A stretch of 10,828 nt of DNA, from assembly GCA_938083405.1 (NCBI GenBank), contig CALKCV010000034.1:1-10828 (forward strand), written 5' to 3'. Positions 1-7,610 of the stretch are shown here, one piece after another. The DNA comes from an uncultured Microcoleaceae cyanobacterium (GTDB taxonomy: Bacteria; Cyanobacteriota; Cyanobacteriia; Cyanobacteriales; Microcoleaceae). Both the position numbers and the translations under genes were made by a program. The notes beneath the pieces are model-generated. The model made no database searches. It was given only the letters and a program-made list of their open reading frames with translations, and was not told the origin of the DNA. Each line of letters starts with the position of its first letter. Within the stretch, counting starts at the first letter, position 1.

Positions 1-556
1 CTATGAAGAAATTGGCAATCCTTTTTTTTAACCAAGTAAGCTTTTGATTTCCCTGTCTCTCGTACACAAAACCTACTCCAGAACCAGAGGACTTAAAAAA
101 GGGAAAAACTACGCCTTCGCGGCTAGGGTCGTCATTATATAGACGTGCATGACCCCTCAAAATTCCTCTTTCATCTGGTTGAAGACTAAACTCAAATAAA
201 GGATCGTTCCCAAAACTTAATTTTTCCGTCCGCATTCTAGGGGGTTCGTAGTCCCCTAAGTGTTCTATTTCGAGAACGTATTTATAAATCCCTCCATTTC
301 CTTCTAGGTCTAATTCAAATTTTTGAATAGAGGAATTTTGCCATCTAGTCAAATCAGATTTTTTAAATAAAGCGGCAACTTGATAACCATCCTCCGAAAA
401 ATCTTCGCCTAAAATAAACTTTTGCAGTTTTATTAAAGCAGCAAAAATCGTACTTTTCCCCGAAGCATTGGCACCCATAAATAAACTTAAACTGTCAATT
501 TTTAACTCGAAATTAACCAGACACCTAAAATTGTTAACGTACATTCTTTTTAACAT
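1..556 (-). CDS. AAA/SMC-like P-loop ATPase, N-terminal part (runs off the window)
   Basis: An open frame of 185 codons begins at an ATG on the minus strand and stays open to the window edge, so the C-terminal half is missing. GAGGTG (563-568) sits 6 nt before the start, a good ribosome site. The protein opens with a beta strand, then a Walker A motif GANASGKS at residues 28-35. The pattern of a short N-terminal strand, 'NNFRCLVNFELKIDSLSLFMG', then the P-loop, is typical of the RecF/SMC-like AAA_15/AAA_21 group of stand-alone ATPases, usually about 350-450 residues. Walker B and the signature motif would lie outside the window. Such proteins often occur in defence or DNA-transaction contexts, but the partner is not visible here, so the role is unassigned. 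It lies 70 bp downstream of tyrA on the same strand and could be co-transcribed with it. Confidence 0.8.
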   Translation of the reverse strand, partial: MLKRMYVNNFRCLVNFELKIDSLSLFMGANASGKSTIFAALIKLQKFILGEDFSEDGYQVAALFKKSDLTRWQNSSIQKFELDLEGNGGIYKYVLEIEHLGDYEPPRMRTEKLSFGNDPLFEFSLQPDERGILRGHARLYNDDPSREGVVFPFFKSSGSGVGFVYERQGNQKLTWLKKRIANFFI

Positions 557-606
557 TCAATTCACCTCGCAATATCTAATTAATTAAATTACCACCAAAG
601 AGCGAT

Positions 607-620
607 GTTGCCTGCGCAAC
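607..620. repeat. Short inverted repeat just downstream of tyrA
   Basis: GTTGC (607-611) and GCAAC (616-620) form a 5-bp stem with a 4-nt loop, 7 bp beyond the tyrA stop codon and inside the 70-bp gap before the ATPase gene. No T-run follows on either strand, so it is not a convincing terminator. It resembles the short GC-rich palindromes scattered through cyanobacterial intergenic DNA. Confidence 0.4.
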
Positions 621-626
621 GCTTCT

Positions 627-1469
627 TCAATCCTTGACAAAAAGCGGTCTAGCATGATTAGTATCCTGCAAATCCTCAAAAAGTCCGTCCCAATCCTCGT
701 TTTCAATGCGGCCGATAAATTCGTCGAGACAATCGCGATAAGACAAAAGCGATCGCAACAACTCCCCACGATTGTATTTGGCCATCATCAATCCCAACTC
801 CGGGTTGCCCCCACCAACCCTGCTGGTATCGCGAAAACCCGAGCTCGCCAAATTTTGTGCTAACTTGAGTACATCCCAATTGGTCTCCCTCATACAGGCA
901 GCAACCAAACTAGCGCTCGCCATGGCGGGTAAATGAGAAATCCAAGCAACCGCCCGATCGTGTTCTTCAGGGTCGCATCGAAAAACATTAGCATTAAGCG
1001 ATCGGGCCATCTCCTCCACCATCAGGACTGCGGTTGGTGGCGTATTTTTAGTGGGAGTAATTACATAAGGTCGGTTGGCAAATAAACCAAATTCCGCAAC
1101 TTCAATCCCGCTTTCCGCCTTACCCGCCATCGGATGTCCGCCGACAAAATTAGGCCAGAGTAGAGAGACTTGCTCAATAATGGCCCCTTTGACAGAACCG
1201 ACATCAGTTAAAATGGCATCAGAAGAAAGATGAGGAATAAGCTGTTGGACTGTAGGAGCGATCGCCCCTATAGGAGTGCAAACAACAACAAGATCTGCCG
1301 CAGATAACAAAGAAAAATCCACGAAGGCGCGATCGACAACTCCAAGCTCGATGGCCCTTTTACAAGTGGATTCTCGACGAGAAACCCCCAAAACTTGATG
1401 TCCCAGGGCTTTTAAATCCAATCCCATCGAGCCACCAATTAAACCGAGTCCGACAATACCAATATTCAT
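627..1469 (-). CDS. tyrA: Arogenate (prephenate) dehydrogenase, TyrA family
   Basis: 280 residues. It oxidatively decarboxylates L-arogenate to L-tyrosine with NADP+ in the cytosol, the last step of tyrosine synthesis in cyanobacteria (some family members take prephenate). The Rossmann fold starts directly at Met1 with GLGLIGGS at residues 7-14, which fixes the start. Ser30-Arg31-Arg32 after the second strand is the usual place for recognising the NADP 2'-phosphate. The dehydrogenase core shows GGHPMAGKAESG (110-121, His112 as likely catalytic residue), ISHLPAM (177-183) and RDTSRVGGGNPELG (213-226). There is no chorismate mutase or ACT domain, and the length matches the compact cyanobacterial enzyme of about 280 residues. 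No clear Shine-Dalgarno precedes the ATG. The gene is divergent from a pentapeptide-repeat gene that starts 35 bp away. The arogenate preference is inferred from lineage, not read from residues. Confidence 0.93.
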   Translation of the reverse strand: MNIGIVGLGLIGGSMGLDLKALGHQVLGVSRRESTCKRAIELGVVDRAFVDFSLLSAADLVVVCTPIGAIAPTVQQLIPHLSSDAILTDVGSVKGAIIEQVSLLWPNFVGGHPMAGKAESGIEVAEFGLFANRPYVITPTKNTPPTAVLMVEEMARSLNANVFRCDPEEHDRAVAWISHLPAMASASLVAACMRETNWDVLKLAQNLASSGFRDTSRVGGGNPELGLMMAKYNRGELLRSLLSYRDCLDEFIGRIENEDWDGLFEDLQDTNHARPLFVKD

Positions 1470-1504
1470 GTAAATAGATGGGGATAATTAAAGGGTGCGC
1501 CCCA
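1470..1504. promoter_or_regulatory. 35-bp divergent gap between tyrA and pentapeptide gene 1
   Basis: The two start codons point away from each other with only 35 bp between them. The gap holds the ribosome site for the plus-strand gene, AAAGGG at 1490-1495, 9 nt before its ATG. No -35/-10 pair can be placed convincingly for either gene, so at least one promoter must lie inside the neighbouring coding sequence. Confidence 0.5.
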
Positions 1505-3067
1505 ATGATATTAGAAGAAATTTTAGAAAAATATACCGCCGGAAAAAGAGATTTCACCGACCTCAACCTCTTTGAGGCAAATCTCAGTGGCATCAACCTC
1601 AGCGGCGCAAATTTAAGTGGAGTAAATCTCAGCCTAGCAAACCTCAGCGGTGCCAATCTAACTAATGCTAATTTGAGCAGAGCTAAACTTAATATTGCCA
1701 AACTCAATGGAGCCCATTTAGAAGGCAGTAATTTAAGCGAAGCAGACTTAAATGTCGCTAACTTAGTCTTAGTCGATCTTAAAAGAGCCAAACTAATTCG
1801 AGCTAAATTAATTAGAGCAGAATTAATTAGAGCTAATCTCAGCGAAGCCAATCTAACAGGAGCAGACCTCAACGGTGCTACGCTCACCGAAGCAACGCTG
1901 AGAAAAACTAATCTAAGCGGTGCAAATCTTCGAGGAGCCACTCTCAAAAAAGCAAATCTAAGCGGTGCTAATTTAGTAGAAGCTAATTTACAGGGAGTAG
2001 ATCTCAGTGGAGCCTGCTTAGAAGGTGCCGATTTGCGTAGTGCGGAACTCAGGCAAACTAATCTTACAGGCGCTAATCTTAAAGGAGCAGATTTGAGCGG
2101 GGCTAATCTTAGATGGGCTTTGATGAGTGGCGCTAATTTAAGATCAGCTAATCTCAGCGAAGCTAAATTAAGCGGAGCAGATTTAAGCAGATCGAATTTA
2201 AGTAATGCTAACTTATTAGATGCTAGTCTGGTTCATGCCGATTTATCCAGTTGTTATTTGCTAGAAGCTGATTGGATCGGTGCAGACCTAACAGGAGCAA
2301 TTTTAACAGGAGCAAAAATTTATGGCGTTTCTAGGTTAGGTATTAAAACTGAAGGGATGACTTGCGATTGGGTTGATCTTAGTGTTTACGCAGATAAAAG
2401 TAAAGTTTATTCTTTTAAATCTGGCGAAATAAAACATTTTTTTCACCAAAGCTTGCCCGCAGTGAAAATTGTCATTGACGCTCCTTTAGATCGTGCCAGT
2501 TATTATGCTTTAGCAGCGGTTTATTATGAGATAGGCAAACAGTACCAAGATAACGTTCGACCTCCTAGTATAGAAGTTAGCTCTCGCAAAACCACCATAT
2601 CATTTAGTATGGATAGCGATTGCCAATTATTTGCAACGGCTTATATGGCTATTGTGCCTTTCTATGACTCCCTGAAAACTCAGGAAAATATTGTCAAAAT
2701 GATGAATCAGCTAAAACTACTATTAAAAGAAGGAACTTTAGAAAGAAAAGAGATTAAAAACATTAAAAAATTAAGCAAATTATTAGACAGAGGAATTAGC
2801 CAAGAAAAAAATAATAATGTAGCTAAGATATTTACTCAAATAGGAAAAAGCATTAACTTTTTTCATATCCCCACTAAAATGCAATTAATTAATTCTAGTT
2901 CCGCTAGAATAAATGTTTATCATCATCCTACCTTTGGTAAGCCGGCTCTACATTTCTCTGGGAAAAAATCCACTGCCGATGACGAAACTGTATCTCAAAA
3001 GCAGGAAATTAATTGGTTGCCTCAAGCTACAGTAGTTGAATTTATTAAAGGTTTTCATTATTTATAA
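1505..3067 (+). CDS. Pentapeptide-repeat protein with unassigned C-terminal domain (paralog 1)
   Basis: 520 residues. Residues 1-19 form a short charged lead (MILEEILEKY, then GKRDFT). Residues 20-270 are about 50 consecutive pentapeptides of the A(N/D)LxG type with no break in register. This should fold into a right-handed quadrilateral beta-helix of roughly 12 coils. Residues 271-400 start YGVSR and TCDWVD and show alternating strands and helices. A Lys-rich, probably helical stretch (401-455) and a tail containing VYHHPTFG (471-478) follow. There is no signal peptide or membrane segment. An in-frame ATG lies 27 bp upstream, but the start used here has AAAGGG 9 nt before it and aligns exactly with the start of the downstream paralog. 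Qnr/MfpA-type pentapeptide proteins mimic DNA, but nothing here shows that activity. The function is unknown, and the last third of the gene is distinctly AT-rich. Confidence 0.92.
   Translation: MILEEILEKYTAGKRDFTDLNLFEANLSGINLSGANLSGVNLSLANLSGANLTNANLSRAKLNIAKLNGAHLEGSNLSEADLNVANLVLVDLKRAKLIRAKLIRAELIRANLSEANLTGADLNGATLTEATLRKTNLSGANLRGATLKKANLSGANLVEANLQGVDLSGACLEGADLRSAELRQTNLTGANLKGADLSGANLRWALMSGANLRSANLSEAKLSGADLSRSNLSNANLLDASLVHADLSSCYLLEADWIGADLTGAILTGAKIYGVSRLGIKTEGMTCDWVDLSVYADKSKVYSFKSGEIKHFFHQSLPAVKIVIDAPLDRASYYALAAVYYEIGKQYQDNVRPPSIEVSSRKTTISFSMDSDCQLFATAYMAIVPFYDSLKTQENIVKMMNQLKLLLKEGTLERKEIKNIKKLSKLLDRGISQEKNNNVAKIFTQIGKSINFFHIPTKMQLINSSSARINVYHHPTFGKPALHFSGKKSTADDETVSQKQEINWLPQATVVEFIKGFHYL
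1790..1834 (+). repeat. 15-bp tandem repeat inside pentapeptide gene 1
   Basis: Three adjacent 15-mers, AAACTAATTCGAGCT, AAATTAATTAGAGCA and GAATTAATTAGAGCT, differ at only a few positions. Each encodes one pentapeptide of the (A/K/E)LIRA type. They show nucleotide-level repetition in step with the protein repeat, as expected if pentapeptides were added by local duplication. Confidence 0.75.
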
Positions 3068-3126
3068 GCTTCAGACAATCATAAATAACCAACCAATTGT
3101 TTTAAATTGGAAGTAGAAAAAGCATC

Positions 3127-3213
3127 GCAAACATCCCATATTTGCAAGCAACAGACAAGGAAAAAACGGGTGGTTCTCAATTGTTAATTAATTTCAGCCA
3201 TTGAGATGCACCC
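3127..3213. mobile_element. Probable decayed relative of the MITE at 4987-5120
   Basis: The right end ATTGAGATGCACCC (3200-3213), read on the minus strand as GGGTGCATCTCAAT, matches the right end of the intact element downstream at 13 of 14 positions. The left side contains CATCCCATATTTG (3132-3144), which matches CATCTCATATTTG of the intact left end at 12 of 13 positions, but its first five bases are not conserved. A nearer partial inverted copy, GGGTGGTTCTCAAT (3168-3181), pairs with the right end at 12 of 14 positions. I see no target duplication. The left boundary is therefore uncertain, and the whole may be a rearranged remnant. Confidence 0.45.
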
Positions 3214-3280
3214 GGTATCGAGAGCAGGTCAGTTTTGCCAAGAAACTTTTTTTGCCAACGTTCCACCAAGAACAAACGTT

Positions 3281-3302
3281 CCCAAAAGTAGCAAATTTTG
3301 GG
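3281..3302. repeat. 7-bp perfect inverted repeat upstream of paralog 2
   Basis: CCCAAAA (3281-3287) and TTTTGGG (3296-3302) are separated by 8 nt. There is no T-run on the plus side. It lies about 110 bp before the start of the second pentapeptide gene and could be an operator or a leader hairpin. No regulator can be named. Confidence 0.4.
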
Positions 3303-3410
3303 TTCCCTTCAAAGGTTACTTGCACCACCCGGTATCTCGACCGGTAATAAAAAAAATAGCGGCAATGATAAGCTGAATTTTCAATTTCAAACTTTCTTAA
3401 ATAGGAATCG

Positions 3411-4976
<1,566 letters not shown>

Positions 4977-4986
4977 AAAATCTAAA

Positions 4987-5120
4987 GGGAGCATCTCATA
5001 TTTGTAAAAAAAACAAACAAATAAATTCTTTTAGCGATCGGTCGTCCAACTAACAACTGACCGCTAACCACTGACAAAGATCGTCTAATTCTTGGTTTTA
5101 TTCAAAATTGAGATGCTCCC
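4987..5120. mobile_element. 134-bp MITE-like element with 8-bp target duplication
   Basis: The perfect 12-bp terminal inverted repeats are GGGAGCATCTCA (4987-4998) and TGAGATGCTCCC (5109-5120). The match continues weakly inward, to about 17 of 20 positions. The element is flanked exactly by the 8-bp direct repeat AATCTAAA (4979-4986 and 5121-5128), the expected target duplication. The interior has no reading frame of useful length, so it is non-autonomous. It contains heptamer-like sequence (AACTGAC variants near 5053-5078) of the kind common in cyanobacterial spacers. The 8-bp duplication and GGG-starting ends are compatible with several insertion-sequence families, and I cannot assign one. 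The insertion lies 2 bp after the stop of pentapeptide gene 2 and leaves that frame intact. Confidence 0.85.
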
Positions 5121-5184
5121 AATCTAAATAATAGTTGGTATCAAATTTAGACTGCTTTTTGTTAGTTATCAGTTGCTAGAAAAA

Positions 5185-5209
5185 GTCGGTTTACAAAACT
5201 GACCTTTTA
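5185..5209 (+). terminator. Possible weak terminator after pentapeptide gene 2 and the MITE
   Basis: GTCGGTTT (5185-5192) and AAACTGAC (5196-5203) form an 8-bp helix with one G-U pair and a 3-nt loop. CTTTTAT follows. The stem is AT-rich and the T-tract short, so termination would be modest. Confidence 0.4.
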
Positions 5210-5276
5210 TCCAGAAGACCTCTTGCATGAGTCAATTGTTTTGTAGGCGCAAAGCTATTTATTTTTGCCCAAACTC

Positions 5277-5297
5277 TAATTGTTAATTGTTAATTGT
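5277..5297. repeat. Heptanucleotide tandem repeat (TAATTGT x3)
   Basis: There are three exact head-to-tail copies of TAATTGT, ending 9 bp before the proposed GTG start of the helicase-like gene. Heptamer repeats of this kind (STRR) are a known feature of cyanobacterial spacers. The copies are translated in frame only if an upstream TTG were used as start. Confidence 0.85.
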
Positions 5298-5306
5298 TAT
5301 AAGCCT

Positions 5307-6887
5307 GTGATTGAGGTAGAAGTCCATAAGTCGCTCCGTAAAATTCTGCGTTCGAGAACAGAGCCTTCCTGGCCCCATCATCTAACAATGGCCAGGTTGG
5401 TAGCCAGGGCTTTGCGACTCGGACGTAGCGCTCTGATACAAACAGCCGCCTATCCTTGCAGCCGCGAACAGCGGTATGAATTAAGCTATTTGATGCCTCT
5501 TTTAATGTGGGAGGGGCCAACCATTTTAGTAGCTCCAGCAACAGTCCAAGAACGTTTGTTGAGAGTTGACATTCCTCAATTGCTAGAGCAAAATCCCGAT
5601 GGCGCTTCCATATTTCCCCATAAGCCCATCCAAACATACCCCTCCACTTCTGAAATTAAGGGACTATTGCTAATTGCGCCCCAAGATTGGCTCGCAGATC
5701 GCTTGCAAGGGAGGCAATTACCCCCAAGCATACCTACAGTAATAGATTGGGCAGACGACCTCGAAACCCTGGCGAGGGAGCAACTAACTGTTTGCCTTCA
5801 ACAACGAGATTGGAACGAATTAATAGAGCTATATCCAGCAAAAGCAGAGACTATCCGCCAGTGGAGAGTAGAGTTGACGCGATCGCTCTTCCAGCATCCC
5901 CCCAATCCTTACAACTGCTATTTAATTTCCCCACCAGAACAACAAATCCTAAAGCAGTTAATCGAAACTTTAAACCCATTAGAATATCGAGGCCAAACCT
6001 CTGAGGGTAATTCACCCCGATCGCTTTTAAATTCTCACCAAAGAAGGAGGAACTTCTGGCATCAGTGGTCTAAGGAAAAACAACTGAGATGGGCAGAAAT
6101 AGATCGCCTGCAAGGTTCTTTTACTCTACATTGCGCTCCTCTGGATCTAGCCCCTATTTTGGCTGGGATTTGGTCCCAACAACCGGTAGTTCTCATTGGT
6201 GCGGCCTTGGAGCTAGAAGCCAAGGCCCCAATCTATCGGATGAATTTAGGATTAGGAGAGCTAACTTGCGTTAAATTCTCAAGCGATCGCCCAGGCGGCA
6301 TCATTAAACTCTATTTACCCAAAAGGCTGCCCATGCCCAACACTCCTCAATTTCAGCCAGCCTTGCTCTCCCAATTGCGGACTTTAGTGAGCATGAGCAA
6401 TTTGGCTGTGGCCGGACTAACAGTAATCTTGGTGGAAGATGTACCGCTAAAACAGCGAGTAGGGGCTATTTTAGCTTCGGAATTTGGTTCGAGGGTTCGG
6501 GTAGAAAAAACTGCTTTGGATGAAAATGGCATTTTAGTTACCGGCTGGAAGTTTTGGCGAGACCATCAACCCCTACTAGGGCCTCCTCTTCTGTTGATAA
6601 TTGCCACTCTTCCTCTGCCTTCCCTGGAAAATCCTTTAGTCGCAGGACGAGTAGCAGATTATAAACAAAGGGGTTTAGACTGGTTTCGGTTGTACCTCTT
6701 GCCCGACGCCTTAAGAGAGCTCCAAAGGGCAACGGCAAGCCTGCGAAAATCTCAAGGAGTAGTTGCTCTGCTTGATAGTCGCGTAATTCACCGCAGTTAC
6801 GGCCATCAAGTGTTAGCTGCCCTGAGCCCTTATGCTCGCATCGACTATTTAGATACCACTTGGCTTAATTTAGACGGACGCGCCTAA
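5307..6887 (+). CDS. DinG/XPD-like helicase homologue with degenerate ATPase motifs
   Basis: 526 residues from GTG. The start MIEVEVHKSLRKIL fits how I recall cyanobacterial homologues beginning. A TTG 27 bp upstream would add residues encoded by the heptamer repeat. The overall layout resembles a superfamily 2 DinG/Rad3 helicase. The motif I region LGRSALIQTAA (38-48) lacks GxGKT. A motif II-like VIDWADDL (145-152) stands in place of DEAH. A motif III-like PVVLIGAAL follows near 293-301. The C-terminal motif VI region LQRATASLRKSQGVVALLD (472-490) is followed by HRSYG (495-499) but lacks the arginine finger of QxxGRxIR. There is no evident four-cysteine FeS cluster. Canonical DinG is about 700 residues. 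ATP hydrolysis is therefore doubtful, and a structural or nucleic-acid-binding role is the more likely inference. No strong Shine-Dalgarno is seen. Confidence 0.8.
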   Translation: MIEVEVHKSLRKILRSRTEPSWPHHLTMARLVARALRLGRSALIQTAAYPCSREQRYELSYLMPLLMWEGPTILVAPATVQERLLRVDIPQLLEQNPDGASIFPHKPIQTYPSTSEIKGLLLIAPQDWLADRLQGRQLPPSIPTVIDWADDLETLAREQLTVCLQQRDWNELIELYPAKAETIRQWRVELTRSLFQHPPNPYNCYLISPPEQQILKQLIETLNPLEYRGQTSEGNSPRSLLNSHQRRRNFWHQWSKEKQLRWAEIDRLQGSFTLHCAPLDLAPILAGIWSQQPVVLIGAALELEAKAPIYRMNLGLGELTCVKFSSDRPGGIIKLYLPKRLPMPNTPQFQPALLSQLRTLVSMSNLAVAGLTVILVEDVPLKQRVGAILASEFGSRVRVEKTALDENGILVTGWKFWRDHQPLLGPPLLLIIATLPLPSLENPLVAGRVADYKQRGLDWFRLYLLPDALRELQRATASLRKSQGVVALLDSRVIHRSYGHQVLAALSPYARIDYLDTTWLNLDGRA

Positions 6888-6957
6888 CAGGATAATCATT
6901 AATTCAGCTAAAAAGATATTTTGAACTTCGAGTCAGATGCCTTCGCTAAACTTCTTC

Positions 6958-6963
6958 TATAAT
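6958..6963 (+). promoter_or_regulatory. Consensus -10 box (TATAAT) for the small membrane protein gene
   Basis: A perfect TATAAT lies 33 bp before the ATG at 6997, which would give a leader of about 27 nt. No good -35 hexamer stands 16-18 bp upstream. It falls inside the extended frame that would begin at 6937, which argues for the later start. Confidence 0.55.
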
Positions 6964-6996
6964 GAGAAAATTAATCAACTTAGCATTGAGACAATT

Positions 6997-7209
6997 ATGG
7001 GAGAAGCCAAACGTCGTAAAGAAGCACTAGGAGACGAATACGGCAAAGAAGAGAAGTTTCTATCTTGGCTGCCGATTACCAAAAGCCAAAGCGCCAAATT
7101 TATGAAGTGGACGACCACAGGTAGTTGGATTGGTATTGGATTGTTAGTTTTTTCTTGGCTAACAGTTAGATTTATCGGCCCGACTTTTGGCTGGTGGCAA
7201 ATCGATTAA
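6997..7209 (+). CDS. Small single-span membrane protein, DUF2839-like
   Basis: 70 residues. The N-terminal part is charged (MGEAKRRKEALGDEYGKEEK), then comes WLPITKSQSAKFMKWTT. One hydrophobic segment (about residues 30-48, GSWIGIGLLVFSWLTVRFI) follows, and the tail is GPTFGWWQID. This pattern matches, from memory, a short protein family confined to cyanobacteria (DUF2839). The name should be checked, but the conservation pattern is clear. An in-frame ATG 60 bp upstream is rejected because the added residues are unlike the family and a TATAAT box lies within them. The protein is probably anchored in the plasma or thylakoid membrane with its basic N-terminus in the cytosol. The gene stands alone with its own promoter and terminator. 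No function is known. Confidence 0.8.
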   Translation: MGEAKRRKEALGDEYGKEEKFLSWLPITKSQSAKFMKWTTTGSWIGIGLLVFSWLTVRFIGPTFGWWQID

Positions 7210-7256
7210 TTTTATCTAATTTGAACCAGGTTTTAACTGACAAATATTCCAAAAAC

Positions 7257-7280
7257 GAAGGGGATTTTTGCCCCTTCTTT
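7257..7280 (+). terminator. Rho-independent terminator after the small membrane protein gene
   Basis: GAAGGGG (7257-7263) and CCCCTTC (7271-7277) form a perfect 7-bp stem with a 7-nt loop, followed by TTT. It lies 48 bp after the stop codon. Confidence 0.8.
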
Positions 7281-7610
7281 CACTTGATTTCAAGGATTTC
7301 GATCTGAAGGACTTATAACTTTTATTAGTTATTTCTATCCATTATAAATATTAAGCGCCGGGGCTGCCTGGATTCTTGTTTGGGTATTCTGTCTGGGAGC
7401 TAGCAATGACAAGAATTATAAAGAATGTAGCGATTAATACTTGTCTTGAGATTAATTATTGATTAAGCTAAGATATCTTAGATTTAGCCACTATCTGGAG
7501 ATCCTGTTTTCAGAATTTAATGGCTATACTAGGGCAATACCCAAAAACCCAACTCCTTTAAAAATTTAAGATTTTTCTGATTTTTAAGGTGTGGTGTAAG
7601 GAGGATAAGT
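7281..7610. promoter_or_regulatory. 330-bp leader region of the 117-residue protein gene
   Basis: There is no gene in this stretch. It holds three GATTAA hexamers (7432, 7450, 7461), a perfect 14-bp palindrome CTAAGATATCTTAG (7468-7481), a possible -10 box TATACT (7525-7530) without a clear -35, and an AT-rich inverted repeat TTAAAAAT/ATTTTTAA (7558-7565 with 7580-7587). The strong ribosome site AAGGAGG (7598-7604) is 6 nt before the GTG start. The length and palindromes suggest a regulated promoter. This is inference. Confidence 0.5.

Larger units (their letters stand above)
3068..3410. other. Gene-free spacer between the two pentapeptide genes
   Basis: This 343-bp stretch has no credible reading frame. 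It holds element-like ends (3127-3213), a perfect hairpin CCCAAAA/TTTTGGG (3281-3287 with 3296-3302), an 11-bp direct repeat CACCCGGTATC (3209-3219 and 3326-3336), and a small CCGGT/ACCGG stem (3329-3333 with 3340-3344). The ribosome site of the second gene, AGGA at 3403-3406, is 4 nt before its ATG. No clear promoter or U-tract terminator is visible. Confidence 0.7.

Noticed and set aside
1478..1504. Upstream in-frame ATG for pentapeptide gene 1
   Set aside because: It lacks a ribosome site and would leave 8 bp to the divergent tyrA start. The ATG at 1505 has AAAGGG upstream and aligns with the start of the paralog.
1360..1947. 195-codon open frame on the minus strand, rich in L/A/S/R
   Set aside because: It is antisense to the pentapeptide repeats and overlaps the tyrA N-terminus. 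The repetitive composition is the mirror image of the AxLxx code, so it is a shadow.
1562..2315. Regular repeats that could suggest a CRISPR array
   Set aside because: The 15-bp periodicity is coding pentapeptide sequence in one frame, with no constant repeat and no unique spacers.
5216..5233. AGACCTCTTGCATGAGTC, reminiscent of IS5-type ends
   Set aside because: It is a single end with no inverted partner, target duplication or transposase nearby, and the resemblance is from memory only.
6937..6996. Longer start for the small membrane protein
   Set aside because: The added 20 residues do not fit the family, and a TATAAT box lies inside them.
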